Shown here: one piece after another, positions 1 through 9,465 of the stretch
How the letters are laid out: each line of letters opens with the position of its first letter
How positions within the stretch are numbered: the first letter of the stretch is position 1
From: Psychrobacter glacincola
GTDB taxonomy: Bacteria; Pseudomonadota; Gammaproteobacteria; Pseudomonadales; Moraxellaceae
Direction: 5' to 3'
Length of the DNA: 64,000 nucleotides
Assembly (NCBI RefSeq): GCF_904846075.1
Contig: NZ_CAJGZH010000002.1
Coordinates: 868,001-932,000, forward strand
Program-made: the position numbers and the translations under genes
Notes under the pieces: model-generated
The model's input: only the letters and a program-made list of their open reading frames with translations
Told to the model about the DNA's origin: nothing
Databases searched by the model: none

Positions 1-982
1 TCACACCGATGACCACGCCTTGCACCATAAACACTTGGGTAATCAAACGAGGAGATGCACCAAAAGTTTTTAGAATCGCAATATCCGCTTTTTTGTCGGT
101 AACGAGCATCACTAGGCTGGAGACAATATTAAAAGCTGCTACTAAGATAATTAAAAATAGCAGCAAGCCGACCATGGCTTTTTCCATTTGAATCGCACCA
201 AATAGGTTGCCATGCGTTTGTGTCCAATCATTAGGATACAATTGCTGAGGGGCAATAGCGGCGGCTTTTTCTGCTGCCATCGGAGCGGTAAAGATGTCAT
301 TGAGCTTCATACGCACACCCTGCGCGCCATCTGGCAGACGCAACAGTTTTGCCGCATCACCCATCGGGATAAATGCCATGAGGCTATCCACTTCTGGACT
401 GATGGTAAAAATACCTGTCAAGGTAAAGCGCTTAAATCGTGGTATCACGCCAGCTGGTGAAGGCGATGCCTCTGGCAGCACTAGCGTCACTTTATCACCC
501 AGTTGCAGACCTAGAGACTGTACCATCTCTTCACCCAGCACAATATTGAACTCACCACTTTGTAAAGTATCAATACTGCCTTGAACCATATGTTCATTGA
601 TAATAGAGACATCTTTTTCGTATTCAGGATCGACACCAGTGACCATAATCCCTGCAACCTGACCGTTTGACGTCAACATCCCTTGCAGTTGAATAAAGGG
701 CGCTACAGCTGCCACTTCAGGATCTTCTTTAATTTTATCAGCCAATTGCTTCCAATCACTGATAATTTCGGTGGAAACGACCGTTGCTTGCGGGACCATA
801 CCCAAAATACGGGTTTTTAACTCCCGATCAAAACCATTCATGACTGATAGCACCGTGATCAATACGGCAACCCCAAGAGTCAAACCAATCATCGAGATAA
901 GCGAGATAAAGGAGATAAAACCATTACTACGCTCTGCTCGGGTGTATCGTAAGCCGATAAACAACGCTAAAGGACGAAACAT
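1..982 (-). CDS. lolC: Lipoprotein-releasing ABC transporter permease LolC/LolE family (3' end cut by window)
   Basis: Inner-membrane permease that, with the ATPase LolD, releases outer-membrane lipoproteins to the carrier LolA. Reading the minus strand from the ATG at 982 gives about 327 residues that run off the window start; the family is usually about 410 long. The N-terminus begins MFRPLALFIGLRYTRA, followed by a membrane helix with SLISMIGLTLGVAVLITVLSVM, a long periplasmic domain (about residues 50-260), then a second hydrophobic stretch near 270 and the conserved ILKTFGASPRLI region typical of LolC/E and FtsX-like permeases. LolC, LolE and the single-type LolF cannot be told apart here. 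The downstream neighbour, probably lolD, lies outside the window. Confidence 0.9.
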   Translation of the reverse strand, partial: MFRPLALFIGLRYTRAERSNGFISFISLISMIGLTLGVAVLITVLSVMNGFDRELKTRILGMVPQATVVSTEIISDWKQLADKIKEDPEVAAVAPFIQLQGMLTSNGQVAGIMVTGVDPEYEKDVSIINEHMVQGSIDTLQSGEFNIVLGEEMVQSLGLQLGDKVTLVLPEASPSPAGVIPRFKRFTLTGIFTISPEVDSLMAFIPMGDAAKLLRLPDGAQGVRMKLNDIFTAPMAAEKAAAIAPQQLYPNDWTQTHGNLFGAIQMEKAMVGLLLFLIILVAAFNIVSSLVMLVTDKKADIAILKTFGASPRLITQVFMVQGVVIGV

Positions 983-1440
983 ATTCAAACTCTTTATCTT
1001 ATCTACGTGCGACTTTATATATACTATAAAACGAGCAACAGCAAATGCATCTCACACCTGCACTTGCCATAGTCACATATAAATCGAACACAAAAACAGG
1101 GTTTCAGACGAGCCAAAGACAGCCGTCAAAAGGGAGCTAGTTTGACACAATTTGGCTGATATGTGCCAGTCATTAGCAAAAACTGGGCGTATTTTTTAAT
1201 AAAAAACTGGCTTTTGTTACTATTTTTTATGAGGGGCTTGCTATTACTTGCGTCAATACCTATATATTGTATGCTAAGGACAATTGTCATTAACCATTCA
1301 TTTCATTGTTGTTTGTTGACCCTTTACTGATGACAACGTTGCCAACTATCATAAATCTATCGTGTTAAATAGAGCCTTATGATAGCCAGCAATAGCCGTT
1401 TCAGGTCCAAACCTCACGCTGACTAATTTTGAGTATCTTC
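983..1440. other. Divergent intergenic region between lolC-like gene and unknown gene
   Basis: About 460 bases between two divergent genes, so it should hold promoters in both directions. AT-rich runs such as TATATATTGT near 1260-1270 are promoter-like, but I could not fix a convincing -35/-10 pair. No RNA gene or repeat was recognised. Confidence 0.4.
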
Positions 1441-2415
1441 ATGACCATTAATTATCAATATAAAAACGTCCAATCTCCCACCAAAATCACCATGACTGAT
1501 GAGCAATCTGCAGGTCACGCCGATCATTGGAGTATTCTGACCGATGACATGAGTCATGACGTGCCAGAATGGCTACAAAAAATGATCGAAAAGGCGGCCA
1601 TGCCTAAAGGCCTCAATAGCAATGTCAGCGCTCAAGACAGCTGCCTATTGCTGTCTGAAAATCAGCCTTGTCATATCAATCAAGTATTAGCCATGAAAAA
1701 TGGCAAGCCTGAATGCTTTATCAATGCTTATCCTTGTGTCGATAGCCCGTATGGACTCAATTGTAAGATTGAGCGCATCATTGCCAATGACAATTCACAC
1801 GATGCTGTATTACGCTTGCGTACCGCTGATGGCAGTATTATTTACGCCTTTGACCAGCTCTACACCACCAATCGCCATTTATATCAGCGAGACACGTCTT
1901 ACTTTGTGAACTTTAGCGCTTGGGCACATGAGATTAAGCTAAGTGAGCAAAACGAAGTCATCATGGTTGAAGATCAAGAAGCGATCCGCTACCACCGTGC
2001 ATTTAACGACATCGTTGCCGCCAATGATGGAAAAATACCCGATGATCTGCAAGAGCAAATCAAAGAATGGAAACCAGAGACCAAAGCGCAAATGGCGCCA
2101 GTTGAGATCAACTTAGGTCATATGTGTGCCTATCTATTTGGTGATACTTTGGGACAAGAAGATGAAGCATGGTGCCAAGGTCAGGTGCTCGGCAAGCAAG
2201 AAACAACATTTAATGATAAATCCATTATTCTGTTTGATGTCGTGATACTACGCGAACAAGATGCCGATCCTTTCGTGATTCGTATCGGTGCGCTCAACAC
2301 GCCAGAGACGGCTTCTATTAAAGTGCATGACTACGTACAAGCGAACGTCTGGCTACAAGCTGCCATCTATAAAGAAAACCAGCAAAGTGCGGCGCAGCAA
2401 TCAAAAGCCAGTTAA
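1441..2415 (+). CDS. Conserved protein of unknown function (324 aa)
   Basis: I do not recognise the family. The protein is soluble-looking, without signal peptide or membrane helix, acidic, and contains several Cys in the N-terminal third (NAYPCVDSPYGLNCKIE). A SDMSHDVPEW-like opening is followed by a predicted alpha/beta body, and the end is Gln/Ala-rich. Possible starts are a TTG at 1429, the ATG at 1441 and an ATG at 1492; none has a strong ribosome-binding site, and I chose 1441. The gene is transcribed divergently from the LolC/E gene and converges on the SCP2 gene, with a shared terminator between them. Confidence 0.7.
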   Translation: MTINYQYKNVQSPTKITMTDEQSAGHADHWSILTDDMSHDVPEWLQKMIEKAAMPKGLNSNVSAQDSCLLLSENQPCHINQVLAMKNGKPECFINAYPCVDSPYGLNCKIERIIANDNSHDAVLRLRTADGSIIYAFDQLYTTNRHLYQRDTSYFVNFSAWAHEIKLSEQNEVIMVEDQEAIRYHRAFNDIVAANDGKIPDDLQEQIKEWKPETKAQMAPVEINLGHMCAYLFGDTLGQEDEAWCQGQVLGKQETTFNDKSIILFDVVILREQDADPFVIRIGALNTPETASIKVHDYVQANVWLQAAIYKENQQSAAQQSKAS

Positions 2416-2472
2416 CTACTTTACGAGTCATCCGCTACTTTTAATAATGACCATTAAATGTATCATCAAATA

Positions 2473-2506
2473 AAAAGCCCCTAATAAGCATTAGGGGCTT
2501 TTTGTC
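2473..2506. terminator. Bidirectional rho-independent terminator
   Basis: A hairpin with arms AAAAAGCCCCTAA and TTAGGGGCTTTTT around a six-base loop, flanked by A and T tracts. It sits between two convergent genes and can serve both. Confidence 0.9.
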
Positions 2507-2545
2507 TTCTTACAATCGTCGGGATAAAACCCTGAAAATATGAAA

Positions 2546-2935
2546 TTAAGCCATGGTCGTCATTGATTTGATACGAGTATATAGCTCTTTTTGTTCAGCA
2601 CTTGGGCGTGCCGTTTGTACTGCCATCAGTTGTGACATATCGCCTTCAACGCGAATTTTACCACCCATAAAGGCACCCATAATTTCATTGGTATCGAAAT
2701 CAGTGATAATTGATTGCAAGATACTGCGGTCAAGCAACAAGGTAGTTGTCGCGGCATCGTTCAAGCCGCGATGCAATAAACCGTTTGCAAAGTTCGCTTC
2801 GATGTCTTGCTCAGTGTCAGATACTTTTAGATTGACGATCATATTCGCCAGTGCTGGCGGCAAATTTAGCTCGCCTGCCTCATTACCCATTTGCTCAACT
2901 TGCTCAAACCACTCATCTGTCAAAAAAACTGCCAT
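2546..2935 (-). CDS. SCP2 sterol-binding domain protein
   Basis: A small cytosolic protein (129 aa) of the SCP2 sterol-carrier fold, a hydrophobic-ligand-binding domain. Support comes from the overall pattern: an N-terminal helical part, a central segment with LLLDRSILQSIITDFD, then GAFMGGKIRVEGDMSQLMAVQ near the C-terminus, which matches the conserved G-K-hydrophobic-x-G-D element of SCP2 domains. It has a good Shine-Dalgarno (AAGGA) before the ATG at 2935. The ligand is unknown; such stand-alone SCP2 proteins are common in Acinetobacter and Psychrobacter. The open frame on the other strand across this gene is a shadow. Confidence 0.8.
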   Translation of the reverse strand: MAVFLTDEWFEQVEQMGNEAGELNLPPALANMIVNLKVSDTEQDIEANFANGLLHRGLNDAATTTLLLDRSILQSIITDFDTNEIMGAFMGGKIRVEGDMSQLMAVQTARPSAEQKELYTRIKSMTTMA

Positions 2936-3796
2936 ATTATTGTCCTTAATTGATGTTATTTCAGGCTACCGTTGTTTGGCTCACTCGCCTGACTGGATAT
3001 CAAGTGATAAAATAGTTGCTCATAATAGCAGTATGAAAACTGCTATCATCACTTATATTTAGCCTCATTATAAGGGTCGACTTGCTGATAAGTAAAACTT
3101 ATTTAGAGTGCTCATGCGGCCATTGTTACAAAAATGCTGCTGGTCATGATATCTAAGCGCAGTAATTACTGTCCATCTATCACCAAAATGTATTCCTAGA
3201 ATCGTGATAAAATTGGGTATAAAATAGACAAATTGCATAGCTATAATAAGTTGCTTGCTAAGATTTTTACCAAAGAGTTTGTATTTTGCCGCATAGTTCT
3301 GATGATATTTGATTAGGATTGCGTTACAATACCCTTAAACAGAGTCGGGAGTTTTAACTAAACATTACGCAATCATGTTTTTTTGTCAGCCGCCGCTAGC
3401 ATACGTCTATGGTCAGTACCTTTTTATGGCCCTATGGATATTGGTATCTATCTTCATTAGTACAGCATTTTTGGTAATAATTAAGATAAATACTTCACCT
3501 CTTTAGATGTTTGATGCTCAAAAACGGCGCACCTTCTTATTCACCTTAATGATTTATTAACAATCCTACTATCGACCAGCTGTGAGTGTCGTGCGTTTAA
3601 AACGCCTTTATGCCTCAATACCAGCTGATATAAAGCGAAAGCTTAGATTGATAATTAATAATATTATGGTGATAAGCGAGCCAAAAAACAGCATGTGCCG
3701 CGATTCTATTTTTATCTGACTATTACTTTTATGATGCAGATAGCGCGGAGAGTTAGTTAATTCTGTTGATAATTCGGGCTGTAAAGGAATCATCCA
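2936..3796. other. Long intergenic region upstream of ccoN
   Basis: About 860 bases with no clear gene. It must contain the promoter of the SCP2 gene and that of ccoNOQP. A TACAAT at 3325-3330 is a possible -10 box. A 43-codon open frame at 3375-3506 (starting MFFCQPPL and with a hydrophobic stretch near residues 17-38) has no good ribosome-binding site and is only a weak candidate. No tRNA or known RNA was recognised. Confidence 0.4.
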
Positions 3797-5278
3797 ATGA
3801 GTTTACAAAACACAGCAGTCGCCCCAGTTGACCGTGAGTACGAAATTACTATCGTAAGATTCTTTACGATAATGGCCGTGGTATGGGGCATCGTCGGCAT
3901 GAGTATTGGTGTGTTCATTGCTTCACAGTTAGCATGGCCATCACTTAACTTTGACATTCCATGGCTGACATTTAGTCGTTTAAGACCGCTACATACCAAT
4001 GCGGTCATTTTTGCGTTCGGTGGCTCTGCCCTGTTCGCAACGTCTTACTATATTGTTCAGCGTACCTGTAAGACAAGGTTATTTGCGCCTTATTTAGCTT
4101 GGTTTACCTTTTGGGGTTGGCAAGCCGTTATCGTATCAGCGGTTATTACCCTACCTTTAGGTTTAACATCGACCAAGGAATACGCTGAGCTTGAGTGGCC
4201 AATCGATATTTTGATTGCCTTGGTATGGATCTCTTATGCCATTGTTTTCTTCGGTACGCTCATCAAACGTAAAACCTCACATATTTATGTGGCTAACTGG
4301 TTCTTTGCAGCCTTTATTATTACGATTGCATTACTGCATATCGTAAACAGCATGGCGATTCCTGTTAGCGCATTTAAGTCTTACTCGTTATTTGGCGGTG
4401 CGACTGATGCGATGGTGCAGTGGTGGTACGGACATAACGCGGTAGGTTTTTATCTAACGGCAGCTTTCTTAGGAATGATGTATTACTTCGTTCCAGTACA
4501 GATTGGTCGTCCTATTTATTCTTACCGTTTGTCTATCGTTCACTTTTGGGCACTTATTGCGTCATATATGTGGGCTGGTGGTCACCATTTGCATTATTCA
4601 GCGCTTCCAGATTGGACGCAGTCTCTAGCAATGGTATTCTCAATCATCCTGTTTGCGCCATCTTGGGGTGGTATGATTAACGGCGTGCTAACACTATCAG
4701 GTAGTTGGGATAAGTTACGTACCGATCCGATCATTCGCTTTATGATTGTTGCGTTGTCGTTCTATGCGATGTCGACCTTTGAAGGTCCAATGATGTCAAT
4801 TAAGACAGTGAATGCGTTATCGCATAACACGGATTGGACAGTCGGTCACGTACACTCAGGTGCACTTGGTTGGGTAGGTATGATTACCATTGGTTCGCTA
4901 TATGTACTGTTACCACGTATCTATAACAAACCTAAGATGTATTCTATCAGCTTAATCACCACTCATTTTTGGTTAGCGACAGCGGGTACTATTTTCTATA
5001 TCGTATCTATGTGGATTTCAGGTATTGGCCAAGGCATGATGTGGCTGGCTACTAATCCAGACGGTACATTGGTATATAGCTTCGTTGATACAGTTGAGTT
5101 CTCACATTTCCCATATATTGGTCGTGCTTTTGGTGGCCTATTGTATGTATCGGGTATGTTTGTGATGGCATATAACGTTTATAAAACACTTAAAATGCCA
5201 GAAGGTAAGCCTGTCAATATCGCAGATCCTACTGATCATGAACCTAGTGTTGATAAACCTTCAGCAGCTAACGTATAA
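3797..5278 (+). CDS. ccoN: cbb3-type cytochrome c oxidase subunit I (CcoN)
   Basis: The catalytic subunit of the high-affinity cbb3 oxidase in the inner membrane; it reduces oxygen at a heme b3/CuB centre and pumps protons. The 493-residue length fits the family and about 12 hydrophobic segments are visible. Metal ligands can be placed: the LHTNAVIF histidine in the second helix, H213 in the WWYGHNA motif (CuB), Y257 in ASYMWAGG (the cross-linked tyrosine of cbb3 enzymes), H263-H264 (CuB), and the [10 protein letters not shown] pair (heme ligands). The ATG follows AAAGGAA by a suitable distance. It is the first gene of a tightly packed operon; ccoO starts 9 bases downstream. Confidence 0.97.
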   Translation: MSLQNTAVAPVDREYEITIVRFFTIMAVVWGIVGMSIGVFIASQLAWPSLNFDIPWLTFSRLRPLHTNAVIFAFGGSALFATSYYIVQRTCKTRLFAPYLAWFTFWGWQAVIVSAVITLPLGLTSTKEYAELEWPIDILIALVWISYAIVFFGTLIKRKTSHIYVANWFFAAFIITIALLHIVNSMAIPVSAFKSYSLFGGATDAMVQWWYGHNAVGFYLTAAFLGMMYYFVPVQIGRPIYSYRLSIVHFWALIASYMWAGGHHLHYSALPDWTQSLAMVFSIILFAPSWGGMINGVLTLSGSWDKLRTDPIIRFMIVALSFYAMSTFEGPMMSIKTVNALSHNTDWTVGHVHSGALGWVGMITIGSLYVLLPRIYNKPKMYSISLITTHFWLATAGTIFYIVSMWISGIGQGMMWLATNPDGTLVYSFVDTVEFSHFPYIGRAFGGLLYVSGMFVMAYNVYKTLKMPEGKPVNIADPTDHEPSVDKPSAANV

Positions 5279-5287
5279 GGAGCGATC

Positions 5288-5926
5288 ATGTCTGGTACAC
5301 CGCATGAAATTATTGAAAAAAATACAGGCTTGTTGGTTATCGGTATCGTTATTGCTATTAGCTTTGCAACGCTAGTTGAAATCGTACCATTGATATATGA
5401 CAACAAGGGTCCTGAAGAAGGTGGGGTGAATGCTCCCCTGCCCTCTATGGAGCCATGGACTGCACTAGAATTTGAGGGTCGTGACATCTATATTCGTGAA
5501 GGTTGTCACGTATGTCATACTCAGATGATTCGTCCACTACGTGCTGAAGTTGAACGTTATGGACCTTACTCACGTGCTGCTGAATCTACGTGGGATCACC
5601 CTTTTCTTTGGGGTTCAAAACGTACTGGACCTGATCTAGCACGTGTTGGCGGTCGTTATTCTGAAGACTGGCAAAAGCAGCATTTGATTGCGCCACGTTC
5701 ACTAGTACCTGAATCAGTAATGCCTGGCTTCCCGTGGCTTGCTACCAACGAAGTGAATGGTGAAAACGTTCAAACTAAAATGCGTCTATTCCGTGATCGC
5801 TTTGGTGTACCTTACACTGAAGAGGATATCGAAGGAGCACCAGATGCTGTACTTGGTGCCACTGAACTTGATGCTTTGGTTGCTTATCTACAGCAACTGG
5901 GCACCGCGATGGAAGGACAGCGCTAA
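5288..5926 (+). CDS. ccoO: cbb3-type cytochrome c oxidase subunit II (CcoO)
   Basis: The membrane-anchored monoheme cytochrome c subunit that passes electrons from CcoP to CcoN. An N-terminal membrane anchor (about residues 14-37, [22 protein letters not shown]) is followed by a periplasmic cytochrome domain with the heme-binding CHVCH at residues 73-77. The distal methionine is probably the one in the [10 protein letters not shown] segment. The length of 212 aa is normal for the family. A strong ribosome-binding site (AAGGAG) precedes the ATG. The stop overlaps the start of ccoQ by one base, which suggests translational coupling. Confidence 0.97.
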   Translation: MSGTPHEIIEKNTGLLVIGIVIAISFATLVEIVPLIYDNKGPEEGGVNAPLPSMEPWTALEFEGRDIYIREGCHVCHTQMIRPLRAEVERYGPYSRAAESTWDHPFLWGSKRTGPDLARVGGRYSEDWQKQHLIAPRSLVPESVMPGFPWLATNEVNGENVQTKMRLFRDRFGVPYTEEDIEGAPDAVLGATELDALVAYLQQLGTAMEGQR

Positions 5927-6108
5927 TGGGTATTGGTGAATTACAAACAATTGCGACCGTTTCTGCCTTTGTTGCCTTCGTAGGTGTTGCATGGTGGGCG
6001 TATTCGCCAAAAAACAAAAAACGCTTCGAAGAAGATGCACAACTTGCGCTTGATGACGAGGATATAAAATCTCTGTCTGAAGAGCAGCGCAATAAGGATA
6101 AACGATGA
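5926..6108 (+). CDS. ccoQ: cbb3-type oxidase subunit CcoQ/FixQ
   Basis: A single-helix small subunit (60 aa) that stabilises the cbb3 oxidase complex. One membrane segment (about residues 7-25, ending VGVAWWAYSPKNKKRF) is followed by a charged cytoplasmic tail. The YSPKNKKRFEE junction is typical of CcoQ. It overlaps ccoO by one base and ccoP by four bases (ATGA), so the three are translationally coupled. Assigned mostly by position plus this pattern. Confidence 0.93.
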   Translation: MGIGELQTIATVSAFVAFVGVAWWAYSPKNKKRFEEDAQLALDDEDIKSLSEEQRNKDKR

Positions 6109-7241
6109 CATTTTTTTGGAGTTCTTGGATTACCATACTAAGTATCATGTGTTGGGCTGCTATCCTCGGTGTCTTACTAATGGTATTGAAGTACAAGCCA
6201 GAACTAGAAGATGACGGTACGACAGGCCACGCTTATGATGGTATCAAAGAGTACGACAAGCCATTACCTAAATGGTGGCTCGTAATATTTTTTGGCTCTA
6301 TCGCTTGGGGTGTTGCCTATTGGGTATTTTTCCCAGGTATTTTCCCATCAAAATGGGAAGGTATTGCCACTGTAGAAGTCGATGGCGAAATTGTACCGTG
6401 GACCTCTAAGAACGAGCTATATAGCGAGCTTGAGAGTAATAACAAAGTATTTACGGATAACTTTGAGAAAAACATTTTAGCAAAAGCGGATGCTAGTGGT
6501 GCGACAGAGACCTTAGCGGCACTTGCTGAGTTACAGGCAACGATGCGCCGCAGTGAAACACCACCAGCAGATCTGCAAGCTCAAATTGATGAGAAAACTG
6601 CAGAACTATCCCCTTATGTAGAAAAGCTTTCAGAAAACCCGAATGCTTTAAAAGTTGGTAGTCGTTTGTTCTTACAGAACTGTGCGGTCTGTCATGGCTC
6701 TAACGCCAAAGGCGCGGTAGGCTATCCAAATCTAACTGACAATGACTGGTTATATGGCGGAGAAGCGTCAAACATTTTGACCACGCTACATAAAGGTCGA
6801 GTTGGTGGTATGGCTGCATGGCGTGATCAAATCGGTGAAGATGGGGTACGTGCGGTATCTGAATACGTGCTGTCAATATCTGGCAACCAACCTGGTTACG
6901 AGCTTGATAAAGCTCAAGTCGCTCAAGGTGAGGCAATCTTTAATGAGCCGACTAACTGTGTACTTTGTCATGGTGCAGATGCCAAAGGTATGACTTCTAC
7001 TGGCGCGCCAAACTTGACAGATAACATTTGGTTATATGGTGGTGATCGTGAGACCATCCGCGAAACCTTACGTTATGGTCGTGCTGGTGTGATGCCTGAG
7101 TGGGAAACCAAACTGGGTAATGAGCGTATTATGCTGCTTGCAGCTTATGTTTACTCATTATCAGATAAAACCCCTCAACCTGCTGCTAAAGTACCAACCG
7201 CTACTCAAGTAGCAACCACTGTAGAAACGACGGCTAACTAA
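6105..7241 (+). CDS. ccoP: cbb3-type cytochrome c oxidase subunit III (CcoP)
   Basis: The diheme cytochrome c subunit that takes electrons from soluble cytochrome c. Two N-terminal membrane segments are visible (about residues 3-27 and 54-76). A periplasmic linker with helical, charged residues leads to two class-I heme c domains: CAVCH at 193-197 and CVLCH at 285-289. The paired repeats around each heme (NLTDNDWLYGG and NLTDNIWLYGG) show internal duplication. The C-terminus has a Pro/Ala/Thr-rich tail. At 378 aa it is slightly long compared with the usual 290-330, mainly through the linker after the second helix. It ends the operon, with a terminator about 45 bases downstream. Confidence 0.97.
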   Translation: MTFFWSSWITILSIMCWAAILGVLLMVLKYKPELEDDGTTGHAYDGIKEYDKPLPKWWLVIFFGSIAWGVAYWVFFPGIFPSKWEGIATVEVDGEIVPWTSKNELYSELESNNKVFTDNFEKNILAKADASGATETLAALAELQATMRRSETPPADLQAQIDEKTAELSPYVEKLSENPNALKVGSRLFLQNCAVCHGSNAKGAVGYPNLTDNDWLYGGEASNILTTLHKGRVGGMAAWRDQIGEDGVRAVSEYVLSISGNQPGYELDKAQVAQGEAIFNEPTNCVLCHGADAKGMTSTGAPNLTDNIWLYGGDRETIRETLRYGRAGVMPEWETKLGNERIMLLAAYVYSLSDKTPQPAAKVPTATQVATTVETTAN

Positions 7242-7284
7242 TATTTAAAGATGGTTGTCATAGCATCAGTGGATAAGATTTGAC

Positions 7285-7319
7285 AAAGGGAGAACTGTTA
7301 TTGCAGTTCTCCTTTTTTT
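7285..7319 (+). terminator. Rho-independent terminator of ccoNOQP
   Basis: Arms AAAGGGAGAACTG and CAGTTCTCCTTTTTTT around a six-base loop, with a long T run. It separates the structural operon from ccoG. Confidence 0.93.
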
Positions 7320-7720
7320 ATAAATTCTTTGATGAGAGTTTATAAACTGCTGCCGCATTATCAAAATTTGAGTGGTAAATGAAATACGGTTTAATACTGC
7401 ATATAGCACGATCAATATATCGATCATTATGCTGATATATTGATTGGTTTTTAAGATTATTACCCCATTTATAATAGGGAGAATGCTAAAATGACAGTAT
7501 CTAAAAACCACTGATTAGTGGCGAATTTAGAAGATAGTCATCCATTCTCATTAAGCTATTTGCAATCGATCATTTGGTAGATGGGTTAAAATATTTTTCT
7601 GTTCAAAATTTTATCCGCTACTTACTGACATTGATAACATCACACACTCATACATCTGATGATTAAAGATGTTTGTTCATCATGCCAGCAAACTGATTCT
7701 TTTTTAAAAGAGGCACGTTT
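7320..7720. other. Intergenic region upstream of ccoG
   Basis: About 400 bases between the ccoP terminator and ccoG, AT-rich, containing several ATATATTGAT-like runs near 7416-7450. It should carry a separate ccoG promoter. I see no gene and no clear operator. Confidence 0.4.
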
Positions 7721-9130
7721 ATGTCAGCACCACAACCCAATAAAATCCCTGTACAGCAAATTGACCTTGATGCAACCAAGCATCGAGTTCACCCTAGGTT
7801 TGTCACCGGTTTTTATCAAAACATTCGTGTCGTCACGATGTATGCGCTTTTAGCCGCTTTTCTGCTGTTGCCATGGTTACGTTATAATGGTAGGCAAGCA
7901 ATATGGCTTGATGTTCCCTCGCAGCATTACTATATTTTTGGCATGACTTTTTTGACCCAAGATTTTTACTTCATTGCCGCCTTTGCGATTATTGCCGCAT
8001 TCACTTTATTCATGGTGACTGTGTATGCGGGGCGTGTATGGTGTGGTTATGCCTGCCCTCAGACGATTTGGACACATCTTTATCAATATGTTGAAAAATG
8101 GGTGATTGGCGATCGCAACAAGCGTATCAAGTTTGACAAAGAACCGATGAGCGCCAAAAAAGCCTTTAAACGTTCTTTGGTATATTTTATTTGGTTGATA
8201 TTTTCAGTGATTACCGCGGCAACCTTTGTCAGTTATGTCGCTGGAACAGATTACTTATATCAAAGCTGGCAAACCATTGGTTTTATCCCTATTCCTGATT
8301 GGCCAACATGGGTATGGGTGTCGATGTTTATTTTTACCTTTGCTACCTACGTCAATGCAGGTTATATGCGTGAGCAGATGTGTATCCAAATCTGCCCATA
8401 CGGTCGTTTTCAAAGCGTCATGTTTGATAAAGATACCTTGGTCGTATCTTATGATTATGAGCGCGGTGAGCCTCGCGGGGCACGCAAAAAAGGCACGCAT
8501 CCTGAACATTTAGGCGACTGTATTGAATGCACCATGTGCGTGCAGGTATGTCCGACTGGTATCGATATTCGAGATGGCTTGCAAGTCGCTTGCATACAGT
8601 GCGCGGCTTGTGTTGACGCTTGTAATGAAATTATGGATAAAGTCGGGTATCCACGTGGACTCATTCGTTATACAACAGAACGACAGTTGTCAGAAAAAGA
8701 AAATACCCGCGTCATCAGTCCACGTCTATTTGCTTATTTAGCCGTTATTACTATTTTATGTGGTGGCGTTATTTATGCGTTGACGGACCGTGTACCCTTA
8801 GAGATTGATATTCGCCGTGACCGTAACCAGTTGTCCTCAGTGAATAATCAAGGCATGATTGAAAACAGCTATATCGTCAAGCTGACTAATAAAACACAAG
8901 AGCCGCATACCTATACAATAACCCTTGCTCCACAAGAAGGTTTGAGCTTGGCGCTGCGATTCAATGATGTACCATTAGAAGCAGGTGAAAGCTTTGATAT
9001 GCCTGTGAGTATTTATGGCGATCCTAAGGTTATCGATTTTGAACAAACATCAGTGACCCTAAATGTGACCAGTGAAGATGGTCAGTATAAAGTCAGTAAA
9101 CAAAACGTATTTACTACTCAAGGGCAGTAG
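7721..9130 (+). CDS. ccoG: Cytochrome c oxidase accessory protein CcoG (FixG/RdxA family)
   Basis: A membrane iron-sulfur protein needed for making cbb3 oxidase; CcoG has been reported to act as a cupric reductase supplying Cu(I) for the oxidase. At 469 aa it has normal length. Several membrane helices lie in the first half, with the CGYACPQTIW motif near residues 107-116. Two ferredoxin-type cluster motifs follow: CIECTMCVQVCP and CIQCAACVDAC. A last membrane helix (about 330-350) and a C-terminal immunoglobulin-like FixG domain complete the protein. It lies downstream of ccoNOQP in the usual gene order but behind its own intergenic region. Confidence 0.95.
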   Translation: MSAPQPNKIPVQQIDLDATKHRVHPRFVTGFYQNIRVVTMYALLAAFLLLPWLRYNGRQAIWLDVPSQHYYIFGMTFLTQDFYFIAAFAIIAAFTLFMVTVYAGRVWCGYACPQTIWTHLYQYVEKWVIGDRNKRIKFDKEPMSAKKAFKRSLVYFIWLIFSVITAATFVSYVAGTDYLYQSWQTIGFIPIPDWPTWVWVSMFIFTFATYVNAGYMREQMCIQICPYGRFQSVMFDKDTLVVSYDYERGEPRGARKKGTHPEHLGDCIECTMCVQVCPTGIDIRDGLQVACIQCAACVDACNEIMDKVGYPRGLIRYTTERQLSEKENTRVISPRLFAYLAVITILCGGVIYALTDRVPLEIDIRRDRNQLSSVNNQGMIENSYIVKLTNKTQEPHTYTITLAPQEGLSLALRFNDVPLEAGESFDMPVSIYGDPKVIDFEQTSVTLNVTSEDGQYKVSKQNVFTTQGQ

Positions 9131-9157
9131 ATTTTTATAAGCAATTAATAGCTTAGC

Positions 9158-9320
9158 GAGGGCGGGTCCTCATTTTAAAAGTGGTAATAGAAATGCAATA
9201 AATGGCAGCCAAACTAGGGCAATAGTGCAGATAATATCGGCATATTAACCAGCTGTTTGGCAAAATTTAACCATTTTTAATCTATTTAGGTGCTTTCTTT
9301 CAGATTGAAGACACGCCCTA
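9158..9320. repeat. MITE-like dispersed inverted-repeat element, copy 1
   Basis: A 163-base element with terminal inverted repeats: the left end AGGGCGGGTCCTCA matches the reverse complement of the right end, AGGGCGTGTCTTCA. The interior carries TTTGGCAAAATTTAACCATT. A near-relative lies at 35885-36055, and fragments lie at 34826 and 59072. It is noncoding and lies between ccoG and ccoH. Confidence 0.75.
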
Positions 9321-9426
9321 GTATATAATTCTATATTTCACCTGTGAGTCAGTGGCTAGCAGGTGGACGATTTATCATTAAACTGGCAGCTGTTTCGCTG
9401 TCAGCTTATCCATTGATACAGTTTAT

Positions 9427-9452
9427 AGATATCTGATAAACAGATATCTGAT
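9427..9452 (+). repeat. Direct repeat AGATATCTGAT in front of ccoH
   Basis: Two identical 11-base copies (9427-9437 and 9442-9452) separated by AAAC and ending 13 bases before the ccoH start. Each contains the palindrome AGATATCT. This may be a regulator site or merely a local duplication. Confidence 0.5.
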
Positions 9453-9465
9453 TAATAGGTATTTT

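Noticed and set aside
1..1082. Several open frames on the plus strand at 9-191, 212-460, 294-584 and 771-1082
   Set aside because: They are shadows of the minus-strand LolC/E gene that runs off the window start.
2553..3062. Open frame of 169 codons on the plus strand across the SCP2 gene
   Set aside because: It is antisense to a gene with a clear family match and good ribosome-binding site, and its predicted product is low-complexity Ser/Ile-rich.
3648..3661. FNR/Anr-like box TTGAT-AATT-AATAA before ccoN
   Set aside because: Only the left half fits the consensus TTGAT-N4-ATCAA; the right half matches at three of five positions, which is expected by chance in AT-rich DNA.
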